From positions 15,724,725-15,788,724 of the forward strand of contig CM029112.1 in assembly GCA_016859345.1 (NCBI GenBank): a stretch of 64,000 nucleotides of DNA, in the 5' to 3' direction. The number at the start of each line of letters is the position of its first letter. Positions within the stretch are counted from its first letter, which is position 1. The translations under genes and the position numbers were made by a program. A model generated the notes under the pieces. That model was not told the DNA's origin. It worked only from the letters and a program-made list of their open reading frames with translations, and did not search any database. This stretch comes from Istiophorus platypterus. Its lineage: Eukaryota > Chordata > Actinopteri > Istiophoriformes > Istiophoridae. Positions 28,619 to 41,400 of the stretch are shown piece by piece.

Positions 28619-30676
28619 CTGTGTCTGTGTCTGTGTGTGTGTGTCTGTGTGTGTGTGTGTGTCCCCACCACTGCAGTGCAATGGTGGAGAGTAAGTGCTG
28701 TACTTAAGTACAAATTTGAGGTACTCCTATTCCAGCATTTTCATTAATTCATAAATATTATTCTTTTACTCATCTAAATTTATTGATGCTTTGTTCTAGA
28801 TTAATCTACCAACTGCATATACAGTTAGAGATTAATCTATTAGTCAATTTGTTAATTAGTTGATTGATATCAAATTAATAGCAACTATTTTGGTATTCAT
28901 TTTTTTATGCCAGAATGCCAGAAATTTTATTGTGATTCAGTATAAAATTTGCTCCAGCTTAACCAACCACAGCATTAAACTGCTGCTTAAATATTAATTC
29001 ATCCATAATACTAATCTAATTATTCAAATCATAGTATAACACCTTCAGTGGAGTGTTTTTACAATGTTGGGATTAGTACATTTACTTAAGCAAAGTATGT
29101 CCTCCACCCCTGTCGCAGTGACTGACAGGACCCAAGCATTCCCAATTCCTATAGTGCACTGGTTGTCTTAAAACTTGAAATTGCTTTGCTCTGTTTTGTG
29201 TCAGTGAAAATGAAAAATATAAAAAGGCTATAATTCCAGCTAACATTGCTAATGCTTCTGGTGGAAATGTGGTAGAATTCAAAATGTACCATGTTTATCC
29301 TTAATCAGTTTGCACTCCTTTTAGGTGCATTTAAATGGGCTGTTAATTAGCATAGCAGCCCGCCTGGAGCTCAGTGGACTTGGGTAACCACTTCAGTCAC
29401 AGCAGACTAAGTCAAGTTTAGTCAACAAAGTTCCTGTGGAAAGACAAACAAGGCTGACTGATCTATCTGTGTGACTGAGTTGTCATATACACGCACCTAA
29501 TATTAAAACGAAGGCATCGCATCTTACCAACTTCTGTGGTTTATGTGGCTTGGCTTCTGCTTTTTTTTTTTTTTCCTGGAAGTTGGATTAGGGATTATAT
29601 GTACGTTGATAAGATGTTTTTAAGTATCACAGATTTTGTTGAGGTATTCAAGGTTGTGTTTTATCAAGTGTTCTTTTGCATTGCCTTGATTTAAGTGATG
29701 ATGGCAACTCTACTGAACTAAGTCTCTCATATTTCAGATCATAGCTTACCAACCTTATGGTAAATCTGTGGACTGGTGGGCCTTCGGAGTATTGCTGTAT
29801 GAGATGCTTGCTGGACAGGTGTGTCTTTGTGTGTGTGTGTGGCAATGTATGAGTTTTGTGGATTTATTATCTAATAAGCTTTATAAATAGTAGTATTGAA
29901 CTCAGTTGTAAAAAAAAAAAAAAAAGAAATAATTTTTTGAAAAAGCATGAATGTGTGAGTTGAGCTCCTCTCATCTACATTTGCATTTTTGAATGAATTT
30001 GAATTAAACAAACACTCATGATCGAAGCTTTTAAAATTTGGCACTTTGTAATGAAAGGTTAGCTATTAAATTATATCACTTAATGGGTTTTTCTCCCATG
30101 GTATTAATAATTGTTAAGAGTAGATGTGACATTTTCAAATCCTGTTTATCTCATTTGATGTGGATATTGTGAGTTTGCGAGTACTACAGTCCTGTGGGTC
30201 AGAGTTCTGACAAAAAAGCCTTTGATGCTTTCACTTTAAATATCCTCTATTTGTCCTGTGCTGCCTTCTGCCTCTCCCCTCCTCTCCTCTCCTCCCTCCT
30301 TCTTCCTCCTCTCCTCTCCTCCCTCCTTCTTCCTCCTCCTCCTCTCCTCTCCTCCTTCCTTCCTCCTCCTCCTCTCCTCTCCTCCTTCCTTCCTCCTTCC
30401 TCCTTCCTCCTCTTCCTCTCCTCACTAGCCTCCATTTGATGGTGAGGATGAGGATGAGTTGTTTCAGTCCATCATGGAGCATCACGTCTCCTATCCCAAG
30501 TCGATGTCCAAGGAAGCTGTCGCTATCTGTAAAGGGGTGAGTGTACACAAAAAAACACACACAAACAAACACAGACATGCTCCACAAGTCTTTGTCTTGC
30601 AAGTTGAACCTTCCTCACAAAAATCTCCAAAATCTCTTTCTTTCTATCTTGTTCCCTCTCTTCTCTCACCCCCTCC

Positions 30677-30726
<50 letters not shown>

Positions 30727-32906
30727 CACAAACATACACAAAAGAGGGAAGTGGGAGAGTATTATATTTGTGGAACGGAAACAGGAAAAAAGAAAAGGGA
30801 GGAGGTGAACGGAAGAGGAGGCAGCAGAGAGGGACATCAAAATTATCTGCATAATTAAAACCATTGTGAGGGAACATTTATTTGGAGTGAAACAACATTG
30901 TTCACTCTTGCTATCTGTCCTGCTCCCATCTCTCTCACTCTCTCGTTCTCTCTCTGTCATAAGGCTCTCCTCTCCTGTCTTTCTCTTTCTGCAACACTTA
31001 TTGTTAAGCTGCTGTTTTTCTTTTTTCATTGTAAGTCCTCTCTGTCAGACATGCACATACATATTCTCCCCCTCTCTTTTCCGCTCTCTCCCTCTGCACA
31101 AACACACACACACATTGGATTGGTCCAGTAGCCTTAGACTGTGCTCAGTTGGCTGTGGAAACTCTTCCTTAGAAAAAAGAAGACCAGTTCCAAACGATGC
31201 CCTGACACTTCCCAGCTGGGCTGGACTGTGTGTGTTTGTGTGTGTGTGTGAGTGTGTGTGTGTGTGTGGGGGGGGGGGGGGTTAACATCCGTTTTTTCTG
31301 TGTGAGCTAATTTCTGCTATAAGCGGAGTAGGTCATCTCTATCAAACCTCCACCTCTTTGTCTCATCTCCTTAACTTTACGCTTCACTGGCCACAACAAA
31401 CTACACAAACACAAACACAAACACGAACACTCACTGGGAGATGGCCAAGACATTTAGTCCTTTTACACACAGCAGGTCGTCTCTCTCAGCATTCAAGACC
31501 TAACTGAGTTCTTCTTTAGAGCTCCAGAGGATTGCTCCTTTACTGTGTATCACACATGCACTAACAAAAAAAAACCTAGATATATTAGTCGATTAATAAG
31601 TATAAAAGCAAACGTTTTTGCTCATTTATATGGTATATCAACATTCTTGACTGGACCACAACAGTGAGGTCAGTGCTAGAAATGCGAATATCCATGACTG
31701 ACTGACTGACTGACTGACTGACTGACTGACTGATAAGGTTATACCACTGGTCAGCAGGTTGAGTGAGATTCCCCACTGGCGTTGCTCTATCAAAGTGAAT
31801 CACGTTTTGCCTTTCTATTGCATCATCATGGGGGTGTTTACAGACATTGCTGCCAAGTTAGCACCTTTGTCAATAGATTTACTGACTTCTCACACCCCTT
31901 TAGCAACTTTTCTTCACAAAAGCACCTACCAACAAATCTAGCCACTTTTTGGACAAACCTTAGCTACTTTCCATAGGAAAAGTACAGTACAGTCCTTTGA
32001 GCAAAAGGTCCGTTTTTTGCTCCAAAGGCACACTCCTTTATGCGTTACATTCAATTGACTGCACGGCAGCTGACAAAGCGTTAAATGAACTTCTCACTTT
32101 ACCTCTGAGTGATCATTTTACAAGTAAATAAAACCAAAATGACAGCACAGCCATTGTTTTTAATCTATGTGTGTGTGGTGATTTTGTCAAACAACACCAT
32201 TTATATAAAATCAGGATTTTAACAGTGCATATCAGCAGCTTGGAAATTGCTTTGAAGCGACTGCTTGTTAACACGTTGTCTTAATGGGTCATGTGTCAGT
32301 CACTAATTCATACTTGCTCAGTTGTCTGACAAGAGAAACGGAAAAACACGTAAATGAGAACAGCTCTATTTGGAACTCGGCTGTTTTAAGTTATTGTATA
32401 TGTGAACACAGGCACTAGGAGAGGAGAAAACAGATAAAAGGCGGTCCAGCCATACTGTAGATTTTAATCTAGTTGTGTTTAAAGAAAAGGAGAGAAGGGA
32501 GAACAAATGAAATAAAAATGCTCTGCTCTTTTAAAATTGTTTTTAAAGCTCCAGCCTTACACAGGCTCTAAAATAACAAGCAACCTCATAGAAACACACA
32601 CACACACAAACATATGTTAACATCAACATACATGCAGATGACTTTAGTCACACAGTGTAACCTTGTACTAAATTTAAAGTCAAATGCATTCAAAGGCAAA
32701 TTAATGACAAATACATTCACTGAGATACATACACACACACACCTATACATACACAGGCTGTGCTATGTATTAATGATGATTACTGGGCTGTAGTGCTACA
32801 ACAGTGGATCTTCAGTGGAGCATGAAAACTCGCCTCCGTCCACCCCCACAGCTCCCACTGTGCCCTGCTGGCACTGCCTGGGTTAATTCAACTCATGAAT
32901 GTGTGT

Positions 32907-32959
<53 letters not shown>

Positions 32960-35408
32960 AATGAGTGCACATGAAGACGACATGAAGCCTTCCTTTTTAA
33001 ACACTACAAGATATTTCCATTTTGAAAAAGAAAAAAAAGATCATGTAAAGTTAATTTTTTAGTTCTCTGCTATGAAGATAATGCAGGCTCTGGACATGAT
33101 GGTGTGTGCATTACTGTGGCTTGAATAGCCCGTTGTCCTCTGAAAATTACAGTGTTTTCTCTGATTCAGGTTTGCAGATTTATATTGTAAGAGTAGGTGT
33201 GGCTGCTTTTAGATACCAAACCAAATCCAGGATTATCCTGTGTAGAGATCATCAATCAAAAAAGGAGTTTAATCAAACGAGAATTCCAGCAAGAGAACAG
33301 CAAGTAGTCCTAGCCCACTCCTGTCTGGTGTGTCTGACTGCACTTTATTTTGATCTGTTTCAGCTGCTGAAATAGAAATAGAGGCACTGGTCTCCCTGTG
33401 TCACATTTTTCCAAAATGATTGTTGTAAAACAGAAAAAGACTTTTAAAAAGTGTTCAACTTTGGCCAGTTTTGAAAAAAAAATAAACAATAGTTTAAAAG
33501 TAAAACAACAAACACCAAACCTATTATTATTGTTAACAGTTAGTATGACTGTATTGTCAGGTATGGGTGTATGTAAAATGATAACACTGTTTAGTAGTTT
33601 CAAGATCTTTTCCAATGATGTTTTAGGCCACTGAAAACTTTTCTAACCTCAAGCTTCACTCTAGCTGTTGCAAAACATGTTTTAAAATAATACTTTAACT
33701 GGTTATCTGTGTTTTAAGGTGGCTATTTCCTTTAGTATAATTAGGACTTGAATTAAAGTGTTTCATTTCTGAAAACACACGGTACAGTATTGAGTTCATG
33801 TATAGAATAGGCAGGCTTGGGGTTTGTGTGTGTTTTGTGTTTATGTGAGCACATGTGTGGAGAGGGAATGAGTGACAGTTCCACTCTCATGCTTCCACCC
33901 TAACCAGCATCCATATTTCATATCCAGCAATGGGCCACACACACACACACAGAAACTGCTGCTACATTCTGTAGTGCAGCAGTGTTGGGTACAGCTTGTC
34001 TTCTACTTCATTTTTCTACAGCACAGCGCAATTGTCCAGATATGTCCTTACACATGCAAGAGCAGGCACATACACACACACACACACACCCTCCCTCTCA
34101 CCTCTACTGTTTCCTGTGGCACTCAGCACTGTGGCTCAGTTTTTATGAAAGAGCCCGCCACGAGTTTAAAGTCAGCGCACAAGTGCATGTAGGTGAAAAC
34201 TATTCAGGGGAGAGGATGTTTGGAGTTTGGTGCCCCAACACCTTTTATAGGTCAATTCACTTGTTTTACCCCCTTTAATGATTTAATTGAATACGAATGG
34301 AATCAATTTACATGGACCAGTTTAACAGTCTAAAACAAAAAAGAGTAGATTTATGTTGTTAGATTCCCATGCAACGGATATCCACTATTAGACTTTGGTG
34401 CACCTTATTATAAGTGAATTATCCCTGCTGTTCTATGATGGCTTCAGTTATGTGTTCAACTCAAGGTGAAGGACCTCACACAATCTTCAGAGAGACTTTA
34501 TTGATAATAATTCAAGCCACAAAAAGTGCTCTTTGCACATGAGGTTGTCTGCAGAGGTGGAAATGCCGTTGTGAAAAGATCTGAAACAACATTGCACTGC
34601 ACCACTATAGCTGCATAGACACAAACTCCCCTCCACTGCTCCACCACATTTTGGTGCACATAGATCCATTTAGAGCCACAGCATTACAAAATATGCCAAG
34701 TTAGATTTATGTCCTGACACTTAATTGGTAATTTTGAAAATGAGAAATTTACCCATTATTGAAAGGATATATGACATGTAATATGATTGCTTTGTTGACA
34801 ATTTTCCTGCATGAAATCAAGCTTGGAAGGGAAAAGAAATTTCTGATAGTTTAGCTTCTTGGTAAGCCCAGTTTTGCTGGATGGCGAACAGGCCTGCTGG
34901 TGCTAGGTAGGAAGAACATGTAGGCCGTGCCATTTCCATATATGCCATGAACAACTTGCAATCAGTGACATGTTTGAGTCCAGCTACTTTGTCGCAATGA
35001 AGGAGCTAAAAAGTAGCTATTATAACATCTGCCAAGACGTTACTACAGTGTTTTGTCAAATAAAGTTGCCCTTCAGAGTTGACAAATCTAGATATACAGA
35101 TGATGATGATGATGAGACACTGTCTGGCAGGGTCATTTCACCAATGTTTGTCATTCAGAAACGTTCACGCTTTACGGCCACACCTCTTCCAAAGGATAGC
35201 ACAAAAGAAAAGACATCAATGTAGACAGGACCAGGAGAAACAGATACAAAGAAAGAGAGAGAAACCGACATTATCAGTGCATAAAACAGTGCATTTATGT
35301 GTACACATACGTGCATGCATATGTGTATGCAGTGTAATGTTGACTGACCCATGGAAAATGTTATTTTAGTTGTAATGTAATGAGTTATGACTGCTGATCC
35401 TGAGGGAG

Positions 35409-35450
<42 letters not shown>

Positions 35451-38400
35451 ACGTCACTAGCCCTGGTACTGCTCTTAAGATTTTGTGTGGACAGACATCA
35501 TAAACGGTCCTTAATTATGCCTGGGGAAAAACTGTTGTGGTAAAAGAGAAAAAATACCAACAGTTATTCATTTGTCTGCGGGCAGTGGCTTGGTGGCCCG
35601 TATCTGGTCCCCTGGGTGAGGCATCTAAAATGATAAATAGTAGAATGGATGGATGGTTAAAAGGAAGGGAAAAAAAATGAAGGTGAAGGAGGGATCATAA
35701 TAGTGATGATGTTTATTTATGAACAGAAATAAGTGAAGGAAGGAATCATGGATGGAAACACTGAGGGGTAGAGGCAAGAATAAATGAGATGAAACTTTAA
35801 TGATTCCAGAGGGGAAATGTGGGGCATCGCAGCAGCACACTGTTGAGCGTAGATCAAGCGTAGATCTGTCTTGTGGTTTAGGATTATGCCTACTGCTTAG
35901 TTTCTGTAAAAGTTATGAGCCAAGACACTACACCGCACACTTAAATGTAATAATAAAAGGCATGTAGCCTGCTATCAGCAAACAAATCATTATGGTCCTG
36001 AATTAATCTTGCAAGCAAACCTTGTCCTTGATCGTGCACAGCTCGTACATGATCCAGGATTGTTGCTTGAGAACATGCTGTACATCCTGAAAAGATGCTC
36101 ACACATTTCCTTGTGAAAAGGTGCAAAGAAAGAAATTACTTAAGCAGCTCATTTTACTTTTCAGCCGTGCCTATATAATGGTACTTGTGATAACTCTTTT
36201 TCCAGACAGAAATCTCTCACCAGCTATTTGGATGGATGGCCATTAAATTTTGTTGAGACATTAATGACAGAGTTCAGGAAGAATAGGTGGTAGCAATGAG
36301 AGTATAAAGAGAAAGAAGTTTTGATGGAAATAAACAACCTGGTGTTTGTGGAAGTTGCATATACGCAAATAATAATGGAGAACAGAAAGATTGGAATGAG
36401 GGAAGAAATGAAGAAAGGCAATAATTCTCTCTCATCTCTCTCTACTTGTCCAGCTGATGACGAAGCATCCAGCGAAACGACTGGGCTGTGGTCCAGAGGG
36501 GGAGAGAGACATCAGGGAGCACAGCTTCTTCCGCTACATGGACTGGGAGAAACTGGAGAACAAGGAGGTGCAGCCACCATTCAAACCCAGAGCTGTAAGT
36601 CCGACCACACTTAACCCGGCTTGACCCCGAATAAGGATGAACAATCCACAAGTCGCCCACCACAGCAGAGGCCAGGAGTCTAATTTCTTGTAGTGGTTAA
36701 AATCCTGGTGAACATGCTACGTGTTTGTTCTGGTTCCAGAAAACACTTTACTCCCTTCTTTAATTCTAACCTCCTCTGTTTTACCTCGACACCTGTCTCT
36801 AGTCCTTCTTTGTTATTTTACTCACCTTTCACTTTCAATGTGATGCTTCTGTCTCTTTCTCGTCCTCTGACTGGAACAATGCACACAGGTAAGTCAGGGT
36901 GATGAATGTGTGGTGATGAGGGCAGGGCAGGTGATAGTAATACCAGAAATGGTGATGGTGATGGGGGTTGTGAAGATGTTGATGATGAGAAATGTGCAGT
37001 GATGAATGTGGGTTGGATGAGAAAGATGCTGACCAAGGCTGATAATGCTGATTTTTTTTTCTTTCTTTTTTTTTTTAAGATTTTGGTGACCCAGTTTTGA
37101 ATTTCCATTTGTTTTATTGGTTTCAGCCATTGAACTAAAGTACAACATTTGTTGCAGTCTCATTCTGCATGAGTTGAAGGTGTTTGTGAAAGTGTTTGTG
37201 GGTTCTCTGGGGTTGGAATGAGTTTAGAGTAAACCTCCAGGGAATAAGTGCACGTCTATGCAGTGTCTGCAAAAGTGACCTATAACAACAGCATGGTGTG
37301 TTTTACTGCGACAAAATTAGTTTGATCTCAACTCGAGTCAGAATGATGCCATCACGTACTAAGACTCACGCACACAAAAACCGCAATGTGGACACACACT
37401 CACACAGCCTTAGGTCACACTGCTGCTAAGTTGAAGTTTTTTTATGCAGCTGTCTTGGCCCGCTGGGGTTATGTGTGTGTGTGTGTGTTAGAGGTCACAC
37501 TTAGGGCCTGGCTGTGTTTTTTACACTGAGGTGTGTTTCTGCAGAATCCTCTAATGTGACTTCTAACATATGTTGTCTGATCTCTTCTTCTGTCTTCTCT
37601 CCTTCTGTCTCTTCTTCCTGTTTGATCTCATCTTTCTAACACCGTTTGTCTTTCACCCCTCTGCACTGTCACTTGCTATTTTTACTCTTCCTCTCTTTCC
37701 TCCCACTGAGGAGGACAAATAAAGGTTTAGTTTTTTGAAGAGCCATTGTGTTTACCCTGCATAAAAGTTTAGGGTTCAGTTTGGCTGAAGGTGGTTCTTT
37801 GATCTTTCTCTGGTGCTATGCCATCAGACTTATATGAGCGATGTGTGTATTGTCTAAAAGAGGGTCTCCCGTTTTTTCTTCAGACTGGTATATGATGGTG
37901 TTTTTATACAGATAATTGCTTATGAAAGATGTTTGATGTTTTCAAATTCCATATTGCTGGTTGAAGTGGCAGGCTAACTCTGGTCAGAAGTTAGTTCCCT
38001 ATTGCTGTGAATGCCTTTTGAAGAGTCTTTTTGATGGTGGAGTCAATGAGCTTTTAAATGTGTGTGGGACTGACTTACCATGTAACAGACTAACTGACTG
38101 GTTTGTTTGTACATTCAATTGACGGATAAGAAATCGTCATACCATCATCATGGACTTTCATTTAAAGTTATGACTTTACAACTGTCTTCATCCATCTCTC
38201 CTTCCAGCAGTGTATTGTCAATCTATTTATCTATAAGTCTCCATAAGTCCCGTTCCACCTGTCTGTTCACTTTTCACTGCTTCCATGCATCAACCCATCT
38301 GTCCTTCCATTCGCACATTTTTATTTGTCCTCTCTGTGTTCACAGTTTTCTCATGTTTGATTCTGTTTACTTGCATGCTCTGGAGCTCAGTCTCAAATGA

Positions 38401-41400
38401 AGCCTGTCCTGGAGTGCAGTACTTTGGACCAAAATCCTTTCAGTATAAAAGCATTTTTTTAACTATATCAAAACAAACATTTTAACATCCTACAAAAATC
38501 AGCATTTCATGTGCCTTCTGCTCACAGATTAACAACCACTAGCTTGGCTCTAAGCAAACACATTGCTACAAAAGGACCTCTTTTCCACTACAGAAGCATT
38601 TCACCAAAACCCAGCCCAGTTACATCCCTGGCACTGAGGTTGATTTTAGTATGATATGGGAGATGCTTACCACATCAGCTGAGACACTCTTGGCCAAGGT
38701 TTTATCTACTGAATTGATACCTCTAAACTTTGCAACACTCATTTCATTTCCCTAAGTGGTAAATTTTTCCCACCTGGTTCCCCAAACAGGTTAAAACAAA
38801 CGCAAGTAATTGGCTGCAAATACTGTTTGACCCTGGTGTACTTCTTATTGCACATTTTTTCCCCAAACTCTAAATAGTCTGGCTTAATTTCATTTGGTTT
38901 TCCAACTTAAAGAGATTTAATGAGTTTGTTGTATTCCTTTGGGTGATGTCAGAGGACACTGAATCCTTGTTGTGTTAATTAAAGCTCAGCACAGTGATGG
39001 AGATGTAAAAAAAGGAGAAGCTTGGCCCAAAGTCCCCTTGAGGCATACTGTCTGGAAAATATAGTTTTTCAAGTTAATGACTGGTTTTATGTTCCCAGAC
39101 AGATGCACATCTCATGGGTATATACGTTCTTTTTGGTTCCCACTGGTCAGAATCGAAATTAAGTGGACTGAAATGCTACAAACAGTATGTAGTCTTAAGA
39201 TCAAGAGTAGGTTAAAATATATTTAATTATCAGATGATATTTCAAGATGTTATTTAATCATTATATACAGTGCAGCTTCGGAGAAAATATCTTAAGAGCT
39301 TTTTGAGCTGTTCGGAGTGCTCACTATGTGCACTGATTGTCTGATTTGTATTATCATATCTCAGCAGGTCTCCACAGCTGCAGCATATAATTAACCCACA
39401 ATTAACCTACAATTACACCATAATCATCTCATGGCTTTGAGCCATTTCTTGTGCATTTATTTAGAAATTCCAATTAAATCCAAGTGTAACAAAGCAAAAA
39501 ATCAAGATGAAAATCCCACGAAAATTGTTTTTGGCTATTTACTCGCAGCCATGGTGGCATTTTTTTTTTATTTTTTTTTTGTGAAATGCTTGTTGCCAAA
39601 AAGAAATAGCTCCATGCCTACACTAATCCACTGTAGTGCATTGCCACAGGACGTTTGAGACTTCACTGGCCTTGTTGTTTTTAAAATTGGAGTTGAATAT
39701 GTTTCAAATATATGAAAAAGGAACACCTGAGGCGCACTTGATTTATAATCTCCTGAGAGTGGAATTTTTGTATCTCTCTGAAGGTAATAACAAATTACCT
39801 TTTAGCCATGGCAAATGGAGAATTGAATCAAGCACACCCCAAGTACCGGCTCCTTCTCTGATATTTGAAACCATGTTCAAGTAATGTCATCTCACACCCT
39901 GGTTCAACCCGCCATTCCCCCTCTTTTGTTTTCCTCTCCTACTCCCCCACCCTGCCCCAATCCATCCATTCCTCTCCATACCCACTCTCCCCTTCCCAAT
40001 CCAACCCTCCCAACCCTATACTTCATCCCTCCCTGCCCTCCTCAACAGTGTGGACGGGATGCTGAGAACTTTGACCGTTTTTTCACACGCCACCCACCGG
40101 TGCTGACCCCTCCTGATGAGGAAGTGATTCAGAACCTGGACCAGGACGAGTTCCAGGGATTCTCCTTTATCAACCCAGAGTTCCCAGGAACTGCTGATAC
40201 CACCACTGCTGCTGAGCAGGCTTGATTTCAGCTCCCACACGGACACATGGACACACTCACACAAAATATACAAAATCAGTTTCGGTACCTTGGAATATAC
40301 ACAAACACACACACACAAAAAAACTTCACAATAATATAATAATAATAATAATACAATAATCAGTTTAATTGTAATTACATAAGTATCCCTGAAGTTGTCT
40401 GTGCTGAAGAGGCCACGACCTAAACAGATGCGCACACATGAGCTAGGCTTTAAACACACACACATTTGTTGTTCACAGTGTTGCAACCTGGGTGATAAAT
40501 TGGCCTCCTCTGAGGGTCCATGCGCAGTATAAAATGGTGTGACTGAATGTTGGCCATCGATGAAATTAAGATCTGAACTGAGAAATTAATATTAGGGGAA
40601 TAGTTTGACATATTGGAAAATATGTTTATTCACTTTGATACCGCCCTCATCTCTGTACACCGACTATAAACCTACTGCCAGCAGCCAGCTTACTCATTGT
40701 ACAAAAATTGAAGTGTAAAAAATGGCAATTCGCCACTTTCAGGGGATTTATTTGCTAGAGTTTCTGCTGGTTGCCTGGCAACTGCTCAGAACAAAGAAAA
40801 AATCCAAAACGTAATTCCTGTTATATAATGCATTTTCCTTTTTCTGACAAACCACATATAATGTGTTAATTAGTAAACTTTAGAGATGCTGGTATGTTGA
40901 TTTTGGTGACTCTGGACAGAGACAGACCTGCTGTTTCCCTCTTCCCAGTTAGCTGGCAGCTGGCTGTGACTTCATATTCAGTGTTATAAAGTTCTGAGAG
41001 TGGCATCAATTGTCTCATCTAACTCTCTGGAAGTAAGCAAAAAAAGATATTTCAGAAAATTCAGCCTTTTCCCTAAAGGTATTCATTATTCATTTTGACA
41101 AATTCTGTATTTTTCTCTGCTTCCACCTGATCAAAGCATTACTGTAAGTTAGCAATATTTGCCAAACATGCCATGAAGTTTCTGTAAGCATCGCTTTTGA
41201 GAATGTTGCTGCTAAAAGCCAGTGTAGCATTTTATTGTGCATGAACCTTAACAGAGAAAAAAGAAGAAAGGATATCAGATTCACCACAAGCTTGCCAAAT
41301 TTTTTGGGTGGTTTTCAGCCTGTGTTGTGCACAGTGTGAACAAAATGTTTGTGATCATTTTAACAGATGTAATCAAAATCAGGCCAAGAAATTAACAGTG

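Larger units (their letters stand above)
30537..36453 (+). other. prkcb: prkcb intron (5.9 kb)
   Basis: GT-AG intron with acceptor CTTGTCCAG. Repeats: CA 30681-30724, TG and G14 at 31223-31281, GACT units 31695-31732, TG 32900-32957, CA 34075-34089 and CA 35412-35448. No other exon or element recognised. Confidence 0.87.

Noticed and set aside
30231..30602. Reverse-strand ORF rich in Glu, Arg and Gly
   Set aside because: It is the complement of the pyrimidine tract before the exon at 30429.
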